The notes under the pieces: model-generated
What the model was told of the DNA's origin: nothing
What the model saw: only the letters and a program-made list of their open reading frames with translations
The model's database searches: none
Assembly (NCBI GenBank): GCA_945859605.1
Contig: OX243812.1
Coordinates: 53,356,093-53,420,092 of the forward strand
Length of the DNA: 64,000 bases
DNA from: Lumbricus rubellus
Lineage: Eukaryota > Annelida > Clitellata > Crassiclitellata > Lumbricidae
Direction: 5' to 3'
Position numbers and translations under genes: made by a program
Part shown: piece after piece, positions 22,579-34,644 of the stretch
Numbering within the stretch: position 1 is the first letter of the stretch
Layout of the letters: each line of letters starts with the position of its first letter

Positions 22579-22967
22579 TAAGGCCTAAAAAAAATATGTT
22601 GTGTTTCCGGTAACAGAGCTAAAAAAAATTGAGTAGGTAGGTCGGAAAATATTTTTAATTTGGTAAAATATTTTTATGCAGTGACTATCCGAAAAAGTAT
22701 ACCCCACTAGTCTTTTTTGCACGCTGAAACAAAGTACGTGTTCTAAGCAAGTATAAACTGCCTATTTCCCGACTGTCTGCACCTAAAACTACTCTAGAAA
22801 CAGTCCTATTAATTTCATTTTGTTGACGTCTCTTATGTTAAGTCAATACAAATGTTAAAAAAAAATTTTTTTTTTTTAATAAAATTTTTTTACAAAAATA
22901 TTTGAGTCGCGGCCGTAAAAATGGGTCGGTCGGGTTACCGGAAACACAACAATTTTTTTAAGCCTAA
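22579..22967. mobile_element. MITE with about 31-bp terminal inverted repeats (copy 2)
   Basis: It opens taaggcctaaaaaaaatat and ttgtgtttccggtaacag, and closes gggttaccggaaacacaac followed by agcctaa. It is an inverted relative of the element at 5258-5674, with shared interior text (gtaggtaggtcgg, gtctgcacctaaaact). It lies about 100 bp before the last IP6K exon. Confidence 0.75.
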
Positions 22968-23063
22968 CTGTTGACTTGACCATGTGTTTATTTTGTGATG
23001 GACTGAAGACTGGATCTGCACACATACTTATTTGTGTATGTGTACTTTATTCGTCATCTGCAG

Positions 23064-23669
23064 GTTTATCGGGCTGACGCGGGCAAGTACATCTGTCACA
23101 ACAAGTACTACGGCCGGCGCCTGACACCTGACGGCATACAGCAGACGCTGTACGAGTTCCTGCACAACGGCTTCCTTCTGAGGTCGGAGCTCATCCAGCC
23201 AATAATTGACCGCCTTCGCAAACTCATGCAGATGCTGACCAAGCAGAACACATTCCGTTTCTACTCCAGCTCACTCCTCATCATCTACGATGGCTCCGAC
23301 TGGAACCGCGCCTCCTCCTCCTCCTCTTCGTCGGCGCCTCCTCCTCTCAAAGATCGTGATTCCGCCTGTGCCAGGTCGTACCGGAAGCCGAGCGCCGAGT
23401 CCGCCGGTTGCTGCACCTCGGAAGCGTCGTCGTGCCAGGAGGCGCCGGCGGACCAGCAGCCGACGACGACAACGACGGGGCCAGCCAAAATCGACGTTCG
23501 CATGATCGACTTTGCTCATGCGACGCACCAAGGATTCTTGCAGGACAAGACGACTCACGTGGGACCCGATCACGGCTACATCTTCGGCCTGCAGAATCTC
23601 ATCCACTTGTTCGAGGAACTGAAGAGGAACGCCGGGTCGCTCCATCCGACCATGCCGTCTGTTCACTAG
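23064..23669 (+). CDS. IP6K: IP6K terminal coding exon with SSSLLIIYDG and IDFAH motifs
   Basis: The acceptor catctgcag ends at 23063 and the stop TAG is at 23667-23669, giving 201 residues. The opening VYRADAGKYICHNKYYGR matches VYQLDTGHYLCRNKYYGR of vertebrate IP6Ks. The ATP-site strand motif SSSLLIIYDG is followed by a Ser/Pro/Thr-rich, GC-rich linker of about 65 residues (poly-Ser near 23310, poly-Thr near 23470). The catalytic block DVRMIDFAH and GPDHGYIFGLQNLI follow, where the IDF aspartate would bind metal. The C-terminal tail is short, as in the family. Long ORFs on the other strand and frames here are shadows of this GC-rich exon. Confidence 0.96.
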   Translation, partial: VYRADAGKYICHNKYYGRRLTPDGIQQTLYEFLHNGFLLRSELIQPIIDRLRKLMQMLTKQNTFRFYSSSLLIIYDGSDWNRASSSSSSSAPPPLKDRDSACARSYRKPSAESAGCCTSEASSCQEAPADQQPTTTTTGPAKIDVRMIDFAHATHQGFLQDKTTHVGPDHGYIFGLQNLIHLFEELKRNAGSLHPTMPSVH

Positions 23670-26600
23670 ATCTGGAGTGCCGCCGTCGTTGTTGACGCCC
23701 CGAACGGTTGAAGGGGGGCGGGTTTTTAGGAGGTGCGAGTATTGACACACACGCTCCACCTGCACCTCGTGTTTTGTACGTATGTGTGTGTGCGCGTTTG
23801 TTGGAGGAAGTTTCCACAGTTGTGTAGCTACCAGCATTTCACAACTGAAAGATGGGTCGGTGTTGTGGGGACTGGCGAAGGGCGTCGGAAACGTGAACGG
23901 TGGATGTTTTCTCACAGCGGCATCTGCATCACTCTTTGCGTCTTGTGCGTTCGCCACTGAAGTTGTTTTTTTTGTGAAGACATCATCATCGTCAGCTGCT
24001 CTCATCTGTGACTGTTTCTATGGTAACGCGACACTGGTACGGAGACAGTTAACTGGAAGAAGAAGAGATCTGCTGTGATTGACTCTGATGTAACACGTAC
24101 ATTGTCAGGGATCCAGTCTTTTTGTTTTAGCACTGGTCTCCCGTTTAGGGATTGCCAGCTTTGGGGTTGTGTGAGGTTATTGTAGTGCTTGCATACTCAA
24201 ATAGAATGAGATGTGTCTAGAAGGGTAATGAAAGTATCAAAGCTCTGATTTTGGGTGAAGTAAGGAGAACAACTGATAGCAGTAGTGATGATGATGATGA
24301 TGACTACATTTTGCCGTTTTAAGAACTCTGTTTGTGAGAGCCGTTAAGTTCGGTAATTGTACGATGACGGTGGTTTCTTTGCATCTGTTTGATATATGAA
24401 GTGGCACTTTATTTGATTCAGTGCATTTGATATAATTAGAAAGTTCTGGTATTTCGTGTGTATCAAAAGTTCTACGGCATTTAGCATGGAGTTTGCATGA
24501 TCGGTTATTTCTGGTATTGAGCTTGGATGGCACAAGACGCTTTGTCTTCACGCTGTCTCAGACAGAGGTGACACAATAGATGGAGTTTTTTTATGTTTTC
24601 GTGATCATCGGTTGAAGGCGTTAATACTCCATCTTTTGATCGTTGTTTACTTCAGTTTTGAGTTGCTCGGCTTGATCTGTGGTTGATCTATGTTGCTCAG
24701 TCATTGCCTACATATATGGTTGTTTGTCGTTTGCTTCACGAGCCATATCAATGATAAACGACTGTTTTAATACTTTACGATAAACGTGTGCAAAGTGGCA
24801 CTGGAAAAATAACTCTTGTCGTTATAGGATCAATGATGTGCAGTTTTGCTGGTTATGACTGGTGTTCAAAATTTAAAAGCCTGTGGAGTTCAGGGTCTTG
24901 ATTTTATTGTACAGTATCAAGTAAAAGGGATGATTGTAGTCACCGTTGAGCAAGATAGTTTGAAGCGACTAGATTTGTGCTCATCTGAAGTAACTGATGT
25001 GCGTGTGTGCCGTGAGCTGTTGCATTGTCATTTCTGTATTAGTGTGATATCTTGGTTCAAACGTCAAATGTCAAAAGTGGAAATTGGAATATATGGATAA
25101 CAAATACAGTTTGAAGTGAATTTCAATTCACTTTAAACTGTGTAGCAGAAGAGTTTTAACTGTGCCAATTAATATGCAAGATCTGCAATTTTGAGCTGTA
25201 GTGAAAGGCTAGTGGACAACAAAGGATCTAGTTGTATAAACAGTGATAGGAAAGTGTGAGTGCTAAGTACTGCTGCTTGAGTTTGAATATTATACTCATA
25301 TGCCATGATAAGTCTGCAGCATGGAATGTTGGTTAGTCTATTGGAAGAAGGCTATCACTATGATACATGTGCAAATAAACTGATTGACTTCTGCAGTGAT
25401 GAATACATTGGTAATGAACTTTTTCTTTCGCATCACCTGATGTTACCTGCAGGAATAAAACCAGATCAAGTGGATGTTGCAAAAATGCTGGTGGACATCT
25501 TGATAATTCGAGCGGACCTGAATCTGTGAATGAGTAAAACCGGACTGCTGTGACCGAGTCTGTGCTGGAAGTTATTGTAAATGAATAACTGATGACTGAC
25601 TACTCATATTCTTCTCTGTACATAGCAACACTTGAGTGCCGTCGTCTTCGTCACCTCTCTAAGTTATCACATGAATGTCGTCTTCTTCTTTATTTACTTA
25701 TAAATCATTTTACTCTTCTGAAGTTCGGGTTTAGTCGTTAGTATTGGGGCAGGGTTGAGTGAGTTTTTTCTCGTTTTCTTCATGTTGTCAGTTGGACCAA
25801 GTCTGGCAAATAATCATTTTTTTAAATAACTGCTAAACATACCGAATGCTACCGTCTGTGTGTTCTGCTCTGGTCTCAGTTCAGCAGTTTAAGCTTGCCA
25901 CGTGGACTTCTCAAGACGTTCTTGCTGCACGTTCATATCATTCGTTTAACTTACGTTCACTTTGATTGCGATGTTCACTTAACGTTCTTGGCTTGTCTGC
26001 TGCAGCCGTCGCTAGCTACGGTACTTGTAATAAGTCTCCTAGAAACTGATTTGTTTGACAGGAGAATGGCTAATGGTGTGCAGAATGCAAGATAGAAATG
26101 ATTAAGCTGTTGAATTCTGTGTGCATGAACTGAACATGAGGTAGCGGAGTCGCCAACACTGTGTGCTTATTCTGACGAAGATTATTCTCTGTTATTTGAT
26201 TTTAATTAAACAAATTATAATGCCGCGCTTGCTAGATCGTCGTCTCGTTTGACTGCTGTCTGTTTGGTGCCATTCGACCATTTTCTCAGATCTCAGATTG
26301 TTGTATTTTGTGCACAGAGATTCATTGTCTCCAGATTTCATGGCTCATCATAGCTTTGCTGTAGAGTGCATTTACCCCATCACCACGGTACACAGTGTAC
26401 AGGATTAAAACCTGGCATTTATTAGAAACTTTCTGTTTTGCACTGCGAGGGTACCACTATAACCTAAGGAATCTATATATTAAGAGGAATGGCTACTTGT
26501 GAAAAAACTGCATACGTTCGTTTCACTATTGAACATGGATGTCGTTCCACAGGCAATTTTTTACTTTGAAAACATAAATATTTGTCAGTCTGCTTTCATA

Positions 26601-27390
26601 TGTATAATTAATTGAATGCATTTGTTATCAAACAAGATGTGGAACTTTCTGGAACTCCATTAATCATCCAAAAGCTAGTGGCACAACTCTATATATGGAG
26701 TTTCCAGTGTTGTGTATAAACGTTTGGTCCTTGGGTATAACCCTTGAGTTCTTGGTGTCTGGTTTGTAGATTTAAGATACATAAGGTCAGATAAGATAAA
26801 AGTATTGTTTAATTGACCAATTGCTGTCCGCATTTTTGTGTACAGTAAATGTACGTCATCTGTAGATCAATAGTAAATTATATTTTAAAATGACGTGTAT
26901 AATAATCCTAAATCCATAATTCTAAGTTCGCTTGCCAAAAGATCCTCTTACTGCGCTTTTGAAGGCTTCTGTGCCATACGCTGCATAAATTAGTGCATTG
27001 TGCTTCTTTGTTGAGTTGTGTGTACTGATGCACTGCCAGCTACTGTAGATCTTAATTTACAATGTTCAACATAATTATGCTGGATACTCCTCTTATATAC
27101 TGCATCTCTGGTATCCATATCTAATACATCATTATGGAGAAGATGTTGAATTCTAAGCCATATGATGTATGGAATCCATGGCTTCCAATTGTATCGTTGC
27201 AGATTATCATTATTATAGCAGCACTATTGGAGTCCGTAGATTTGATTCAATTCTTGTTACAATAAAATGTGGTTTCAACTGTATGTTTTCATGTTGCACG
27301 ATTTGTTGTAACGGGTATGCCACCTTTATATTCGACTTCATACATTTGGCTAATCTGTCGCTTTAGCATTCTACAATTATTCACCTCATG
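23670..27390 (+). other. Probable IP6K 3' UTR and downstream sequence
   Basis: After the TAG no further conserved coding was seen. An AATAAA lies at 25374 and another at about 27259; which is used cannot be told. A pair of (GAT)n/(ATC)n runs lies near 23985 and 24285. Short ORFs here show no recognised family. Confidence 0.4.
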
Positions 27391-27394
27391 ATCA

Positions 27395-27665
27395 TTTTTC
27401 ATCAATCCAACTTCTACTTCGACATCCTTTACATCAATACACCTTTCATTTAAGCAAGAATTTATTTCAGCACTCCAGCTTCTATTTGAGCAACAGCTAT
27501 TTTTAACCAATCAAACTTCTATTTAAATAACCATTATTGTTCATCAGTTCAGCTCCTATTTCAGTAACAATCTTTTCATGTATCCCACTTCGAGTTACGT
27601 AAAAATTATTTTCATCAATCTGCCTTTTATTTGGCAAGAATTCTTCACGTCAATCCAGCTTGTGT
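27395..27665 (+). repeat. Diverged tandem array, period about 45-50 bp
   Basis: The phrase (t)catcaatcc(a)acttctattt(g)agcaa recurs about six times with heavy divergence. Old minisatellite. Confidence 0.5.
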
Positions 27666-28024
27666 ACAACCAATGCTTACCATGCAATGGTGAATAATTT
27701 AGAACACTAATGCGATAGATCACCAAACATGTATTTGTTGTGTATTATTTAAGAATGGTATTATTGCTTTATCTTGCCATTCTGATAAACCTCCTCTGTT
27801 TTTTGTTTATAAAGGCAAGCCGAATTGGCTATTGAGTATATTTTGCAAATGGTATGCTAGCTGTGGCCATTTTCTCTAAGATTTACCCAGGTTTGCTGTA
27901 GTGTGACCGACAAAGTGTAGAAGTGATGATGTGTAGAAGAGAGGATGTTTTTCCAGACAGAAATTCCTCTAGAATGGGTAACCTTTCAGGTAGTGTTTGT
28001 TCTTGGTGGATTCTTGACAGTGTA

Positions 28025-28090
28025 CAAGGCATTATAATTATTATTATTATTAAATGTATGTTGTTGTTATTACTACTACTACTACTAACC
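28025..28090 (+). repeat. (ATT)n followed by (ACT)n microsatellite
   Basis: Directly visible trinucleotide runs, responsible for the short poly-Ile/poly-Leu ORF over them. Confidence 0.9.
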
Positions 28091-28139
28091 TTTTCAATGC
28101 GTGCAAAGTCACCCAGAAATGAGAATCTGAAGTGCAGTT

Positions 28140-29840
28140 AGTCAGTCAGCAACCAAAATTGTCTTTAAAGCCAGTGAGGGGAAGTTAATTTTTAGAAATT
28201 TCAAGAAAGAAGAAGAGGAGTTTGAGTTTTTTTAGAAACATTTTTAGTATAGGTTTCATTCCTTTGAGGCGACCACAGGAATGCATGGCTCTACCAGAAG
28301 ATTCAAATCCAAAGATTGCAGGGTTTTTATATGTATCAATGTGGTCCATAAAATCAAGGCTATGTTGCCAGTCTGTTGTTCATTTTCCAGTTATTGCAAC
28401 TTCGTTACACACTTTGTTTGACTTTTGTTTTTAACAACAATAGTAACGTTATTGTTATTAATACAAATGACTTTTGAGATTGATTATTAAATTTGTCATT
28501 CTCTGTAGTTTCATCTGATCTACTGTGTTTTTTGTCTGGGTTTGTGCTTGCAATGATATTACAGCAGGTATCATCATATAAAATCAATGTTCCCCTGGCC
28601 CCAACCACTTTACCTGTAAAAATTCAGACATGTGCATGGCTGAGAAAGTGACTTCAAACTGGCTTTATCTGTTTCCGAATAGTCAGAACTCAAGTTTTAG
28701 CTTCTAAATACTTGATGTTAGAAGCAACCGTACAGTAACACAGTAACGGTTACCCCAGATATAGGTTTTGATAGTTGGAAAAAGATATATTTTCATTCAG
28801 TAGAAAGTATTTTAAAGCAGAGCCATTATAGCATATGACTGAATGAAAAGGCTGGGAACCGACATGTGACGGGTTTTGAGCCCGTGTCACATTTGTCTGG
28901 TTAAAATTCTCACTTCTGTACTGCTGTGTAGTAAGAGCATCAGTTTATAAAATGGGAGCAACATTTCTGTGTAAATTCTTGGACGTTTTTTATTTTCCTG
29001 TTGCTTGATCTGCCAATTTCTTGCATGTCCTGCATGATCTCTGTTCTCAAGAATACTTGCTTACATGTCTTGGCTCAATTTTCCACTTGAAATGTGCGCA
29101 CCTGAGGTGCACTGCGGCAGAAGTTTGTGCAGTGCCCACTATTTACACTAGCACAGTACGCAGCTACACTTGTGTCAGTGTGTAGGGTTGTGCCGTGTAT
29201 TAACGTAGAACAACGTACAAGTGACACACCTATTGAAGTGCTGTGTATGCAAGTTTAATTAAAACAGTGGACGCTACAAATTTATGTGTTTTATATATTT
29301 TTGCAGACCAATTTAAATTATTAGAATGGTTTTAATCTTTTTTGATGAACTATGAAGTAAAATTTGATTTTACACTAGTTAGAGATTTGTTAGCGTGGGT
29401 GTCATTGACTTACAGTGAACTTCCTGTGGCTCTTTAACAATGATGGTGTGCTTAAAATGCATGGGAAAAGTAATCCGTCTTGAAGTGAAAGAGTTAAACA
29501 GATTTGCTCTCAATAATTTACATACAATTACTTTCAAACTGAAGCAGGAGCCCAAGATTTCACTTTAAAGAAGATGCTAACCGCCTTGTGCCAAGTGTTG
29601 GATTAGTTCAACTGAAAATACTTGACTGGGAATGGGGAAACCTAGTGCCTCCAAGTAGGGTTGCGTATCTGGTGCTGTGCCTGATCAGCCTTACAACTTG
29701 TGGCATTAGAAAACACATTCTGATGATGATATAACAAATGCAAAGTTAATGTTGGCCTTAGAGTGCAACCCTGCAGTCATACATTCTCGTTTTGAAACTA
29801 CCTAACTAACTGTAGAGCTAGAGTTTTAATGAAAGTGAAG
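28140..29840. other. Intergenic stretch with no recognised gene
   Basis: AT-rich. Only a short imperfect hairpin at about 28863-28893 (atgtgacggg ... cccgtgtcacat) stands out. Confidence 0.4.
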
Positions 29841-29842
29841 TT

Positions 29843-30815
29843 TGCCACATGTGCTTGCATATATGTCAACATTTTTGTGAAAGCCTCGGAGTGCTGCATG
29901 CAATCTTAAGAAATGTATTAATGTGCCAGTTATGCAACGGATGAATCAATGTTAAGCCAATTCTTATGACACAGTATCTGCAGTATAGATGGTAACTTCT
30001 GACGTGAAGATTATGTGACGGATGGTGTGCATCATGCAATGGATCTGTACTGACGGGCTGTGCTGCTGCTAAGGCAGCTGCTGTTAACAAAGCCAATTAA
30101 TAAACGAAAGATCGACCAATTATCAAGTTGTTTATCCAGAAGTGATGGATCTCCATATTTTGCAAATCTAAAATCTAAGCTTATTTGCTAGACCTGAGGC
30201 TGATGCTGGCTATTTCTTTATGCAGCTCTAGTGAACATCTCGCTGTCTCTTCCATCCTTAGTTGCAGTTTTATCTGCTCTGCTATGCAAGGCGACCTTTT
30301 GGTTGTTCCACCGACCCAAACTTCCACGGCCCAGCATGAAAGTTGTGCTGTGGTCCCCCGTCCGTTCATCCTCCTGGAATAAGTTGTCTTATAACCTGTG
30401 ATATGAGAACTCCTCCTCTGCTTCTCTTTTCCTCCTTTCCACGTGAAGACAATTCACATGAGGCACATGAAGACAACAATTCTATTTAATTATGGTTAGG
30501 TCAGGAGCACCTGCAATGAGTCTTTCTTTTGAATAATAATAATAACAATGACAATTTCTATGGCGCCGTAACGCAGCCATGCCGCTACCTTGAATGGGTG
30601 CTGTATAAATTTCTGATTACAACGATTTGAATAAAAGATGAATTAAGTGAAACGCACTTACTAGTGTCCTCCATTTGTATGATTTTTCGAGCTGTGCATT
30701 ATGGGGAACACTATTAAATCAGCCATATGTGCTTGCATATTTGACAACTTTTTAGAATGACTCGGATTGCTGCATGCACGGCAGCCTAAGAAATGTATTA
30801 ATGTGTAATAAATCA
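29843..30815 (+). repeat. Pair of about 95-bp direct repeats
   Basis: 29843-29935 and about 30715-30810 share catNtgtgcttgcatat, ctcggaNtgctgcatgca and taagaaatgtattaatgtg. Diverged direct copies; family unknown. Between them lies a GCGCC/SINE-like fragment (about 30545-30610). Confidence 0.55.
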
Positions 30816-31751
30816 GCCATATATAAGGCTGACTTATATAAGGCAATCTCCCTTTCAAGGTGATGGGTGGGTCTCTTCTTTTAAGATGCTTCTCTCATCT
30901 AATCCGGCAAGATCCATTTAAACGTAACTGGTCTTGATTTCCTTACCCTTTCTTTGGTTAATCCCATCAAAAGGTTCTGTAAATGTGTACTTTCTTAAAT
31001 TCTTTTTACTTTAAAATCAAAAATGAGTTTATTTATACAGACTTGCAATGCGCAAGTGATCCGTTTTTAGCATCTGAATAATGATTTGCCACTTGGTTCG
31101 GAAGACATTTATTTTCATTGTTCCATTAACTCTTGTTCACTTTTGACTTTTTTTAAAATGCAGACAATGTTTTGAATGCGACACAGCGAACAGAAGTTGC
31201 AAAGAGTATAAGAAGGCTACTGTAGACTAAACCGTCTACGTGTATGTTGTTTAATTCTTCAGTTTCTTCTTAAATTACAAAAACTGTTTTGAGGACAAGA
31301 AGGGCCCCAAGAATCAACTGCTTAAATCAATTTTAAATCTGTGTGACTTTGCAAGCATTACAATTTTCTGAAAACGATTATAATAATACTTGCATAAGTA
31401 GGCATATTTGTATAGATCATACAGTGTACATTGAAATTCTGGGTAATATTGTAATTCCCAAGCATTGATGCTGAATCACACTCATAATATCAAAGAAATA
31501 TAACCTCTGAAAGTGCTGGATTTTACGCTGCATAGAAGCACTGGTTTCTGGTACTTTATACCAGATTAGCACTTGGCAAACTGCTATGCAGTCCTTCCAT
31601 AAGCAAGAATTTTTGCATGTGTGTTGCCACAGAAAAGGTTTCTGTTGACTTATTGTTCTTTTGTCAGTTGTTTATTATTATTATAAGTGTTAGTTTCTTC
31701 AATTTAATTGGTCGACTTGTCAGCCTATATATAATTATATATATATATATA

Positions 31752-32148
31752 CACTGTGTCCCAATAAATCGGGACCCCTTTTTATAATGTGAATAAAACA
31801 GGCCAATCCGAATCGATTTTCAAAATTTCAAAACTGTTTTTATCCTGAGATAATTATCTTCCACTGATTCAAATATAAAGTTTCTGGCATGAATATTGAC
31901 GTCATAATTTGCATCAGAGAATTCAAATGTTAAGTACCGAACACAACGATTTGTGTTAACATTTGGTTTCAATATGTAAATTAACGACGTCATTATGATG
32001 TAATTTTTTAGTGATGGCCGTTCATAAATTACCAATTTGTAGATAATTTTCTCAGGATAAAAACATTTTTGAAATTTTGAAAATCGATGAATATTTGCCA
32101 GTTTTAATAGCATTATAAAAAGGGGTCCCGATTTATTGGGACACAGTG
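31752..32148. mobile_element. Mariner-like MITE with TA duplication
   Basis: Inverted ends cactgtgtcccaataaatcg and cgatttattgggacacagtg are flanked by TA on both sides. The arms extend inward to a palindrome with no transposase. Confidence 0.85.
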
Positions 32149-32154
32149 TATATA

Positions 32155-32944
32155 CACTGTGTCCGGTTAAAAAGTAGCCCCCAAACAAAAGTGTCACAAC
32201 TCGGTCAAAACTTTTAGGATTTGTCTGAAATTTTAAACACAGCAACAGCGGCCATATTTACACGAGATTCTGAAACCGATTAGCAATATTCGTTAGTTTG
32301 TCAAATTTATGAGTGTTTGCGTTGGAGCACCGAAAAATTGAACTTTCCAACATGGACAACTTGAAAGGAATTGAAATTCAACTAAATCTGGCGTTAAAAA
32401 TGTCCATCTTGTTCACCGACACACGACCGTAGACTTAGACGCTACTGTTTGATGGTCATTTCGATGATCACCTGGTTAAACAACTGCCAATCTTCAAACA
32501 GACGCGCCGCCCTACGCCCTACGGTTATCGATGTCATGAATACGCGGTTACGCGCGAACGAAAAACACGCTCCTCCAGTACATGTACTCCGGATCAAAGT
32601 CTGGACGGCTACAGCTGCAGGATATGAAGCCGAGTGTCTCCCGGGATAGCTATTAACCTACTACGTCTACGATCGTGTGTCCGAGAACAAGAAACACATT
32701 TTTTGGCACCATAATAGCTGAATTTCACTTCCTTTCAGGTTTTCCATGTTGGAAAGTTCAATTTGTCGGTGCTCCAACGCAAACGCTCATAAATTTGACA
32801 AACTCGCGAATATTTGCAAACGACTTTGGAATCTCGTGTAAATATGGGCACTGTTGTTGTGTTTAAAATTTCAGACAAATCCAAAAAGTTTTGACCGAGT
32901 TATGACACTTGTTTGTGGGGGCTACTTTTTATCCGGACACAGTG
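32155..32944. mobile_element. 790-bp mariner-like palindromic element
   Basis: The ends cactgtgtccggttaaaaag and atccggacacagtg are flanked by TA. The arms are inverted copies over nearly the whole length (for example ttggagcaccgaaaaattga against tcaatttgtcggtgctccaa), leaving a loop near 32455-32640. The ORFs 31820-32245 (-) and 32854-33099 (+) come from its end sequence and are not genes. Confidence 0.85.
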
Positions 32945-33367
32945 TATATATTGCTAGTAAATGTTTTGCCATTCACTTAGATTTCTATTTATTTCTGGTG
33001 TCCCTTTTCATTAAATATATTCAATGTTTCTTTTTCGTTTCTTTGCTCTTGTTAGCTGTTCTGAACTTTATTATTAAATTGAAATTCATACGTATTTGAC
33101 TTTGTTGCTACTGTTGTCACAATTTTTATTGTGCGTATTGCTGTTCTAAGCACAGGAAACATTATTGATTTTGGGAACAAATAATTACACTCTTGAAGCT
33201 AACGGCATTGATGAAGATATTGTTTGCTTAAATGGAAGATGGGTTGATGAAAGCTAACAGATGGAATACACATACACTGTTGTTGTCCATTGACCATACA
33301 TGTAGTGAGGACTCAAACATATCGGATTCAGTAAAAAGGAGTTTTACTGAATTCTGCATATCATTGC

Positions 33368-33495
33368 TAACTGCTATAAGAAGAGTTTGGCATATTACAG
33401 CGGTAGTAAGATAATGCAAGATAGGCCTGGCTAGTGGCTATAAGAAGAGTAGGGCATATAGCGATATTAAGACAGTTCAAGATAGACCTAGCTAA
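33368..33495 (+). repeat. Tandem duplication of about 64 bp
   Basis: Two copies of ctataagaagagt(t)tgg, gcatatta.. and ..aagatag(g/a)cctggct, side by side and diverged. Confidence 0.6.
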
Positions 33496-33879
33496 CTGCC
33501 TTTTTTCCAAGGTGAAACACGTATCATCTTAGGATAGCTTTTTGATCTCCAAGAGTTCAACTTTCTCTGAACATGTTATTTCAAAACTTCTTATTTGGGA
33601 GTCGTCCATAAAGTGGGTACTTTTCTGCAGAAAAGTGCCCACTTTGGACCCTCCCTCCTCCGATTGCCTGTGCTTATTCTTTCTATAATCTATTCAGCAC
33701 CTCTTTAAGGGATTTAGCCATCCCCCATGCCACTTTGAAGACATAATTATATGCATGCCAAAACCAATGACCAAAGTTAAACAACATCGTGTACAAAGTC
33801 ATTAATAAACCATTAGCTTTTTGCTATTTTAAAAATGTCATATACAGACGATTCAGTAGCATAATAAATTATTTTACTC

Positions 33880-34092
33880 CTTTCATTGCACCTTGGTGAA
33901 TATTCTTTAAGTGGCAATACATATTCTGCAGATTCTTGTAATGAATTTTAAAAAAAACTTAAAAGTTTCCTCTTTGAGTCTGCCTTTAGATAGTTTTAAT
34001 TGCCACCGAACTTTAATGTGCACTTCTGAGCTTTGTAGCCCTTGTAAGGAGGGCATTATCAAATTTCAATTGCAATGTATTGAATGAATGAA
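33880..34092 (+). mobile_element. L2-like LINE 3' relic
   Basis: FKKNLK..FLF-like translation around 33948-33985 (one frameshift), then ..ttgtagcccttgtaaggag and a (GAAT)n tail near 34081. Confidence 0.45.
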
Positions 34093-34644
34093 TTCACAAC
34101 CAAAAGAAATCAGGCAGGTAAAGTCGAGATCAGTTCCGGGTCAAAAGGTCACGCTTATTTTAGCCATTTTTGAAAAACTTTCTTCATGTCATAAGTTGAG
34201 GTCTGTCAACTTAATTTTTCTTGAATAAACGAAGTACATGTATATAGCTTATAAAGGACTGGTGGAAAGTGAGTAGGCTCATACAGTTGCGTGTGGTTGT
34301 GAACCTGAAGCCTAAATTTTAAATGCAAAGTGCTAATCGATGTTCATTTCGAAATAATTGCAATGAAATCATTTTTGGTTTTGTATTTCGAGAAACCACG
34401 CAGAATTCCGAACAACTCGGAGCCATCAGCTAGACCTCGGCTGCCGTCATGCTGAATTCGTTGAAGGCTAAGAGCAGATGAAGTGATTTTAAGGACACGA
34501 TGCCATTAGTAGATGTGCGTCAAGTTAGGGCACAGATTGAGATTCGCATTCCAGCACCATATTCGAATCGGGGGTGACCTCCCTAGTCTAGCGCACAACT
34601 CAACTACAACCGAAATGATAAATTCGTAGCGTAACTTCACATTA

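Larger units (their letters stand above)
9769..23669 (+). other. IP6K: Gene span: inositol hexakisphosphate kinase (four visible exons)
   Basis: IP6K phosphorylates InsP6 (and InsP5) with ATP to give inositol pyrophosphates such as 5-PP-InsP5, in cytosol and nucleus. Four exons join with matching phases (split Gly at the first acceptor, then 2+1, 1+2, 0/0) into 397 residues and a TAG stop. Against my recollection of human IP6K1 (about 441 residues) the order of conserved blocks is the same: DSDGY block, WSLRCHK block, PxxxDxKxG motif (Pro152, Asp156, Lys158, Gly160 of the joined fragment), SSSLLIIYDG (264-273) and IDFAH (344-348). About 60-80 N-terminal residues are missing. The introns are roughly 4.4, 2.0 and 6.3 kb and full of transposon relics. 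A DIPP gene with the opposite activity follows on the same strand. IPMK or IP3K are less likely because the WSLRCHK segment and the [11 protein letters not shown] stretch are IP6K-type. Confidence 0.95.

Noticed and set aside
23271..24005. 244-codon minus-strand ORF
   Set aside because: Shadow of the GC-rich terminal IP6K exon on the other strand.
31820..33099. Two ORFs sharing the peptide LCLKFQTNPKSFDRV
   Set aside because: Both derive from the inverted ends of mariner-like elements, so the shared peptide reflects the repeat and not a gene family.
33598..33660. gtcgtccataaagtgggtac with a palindromic middle
   Set aside because: Looks like a transposon end seen in other animals, but no partner end or duplication could be found nearby.
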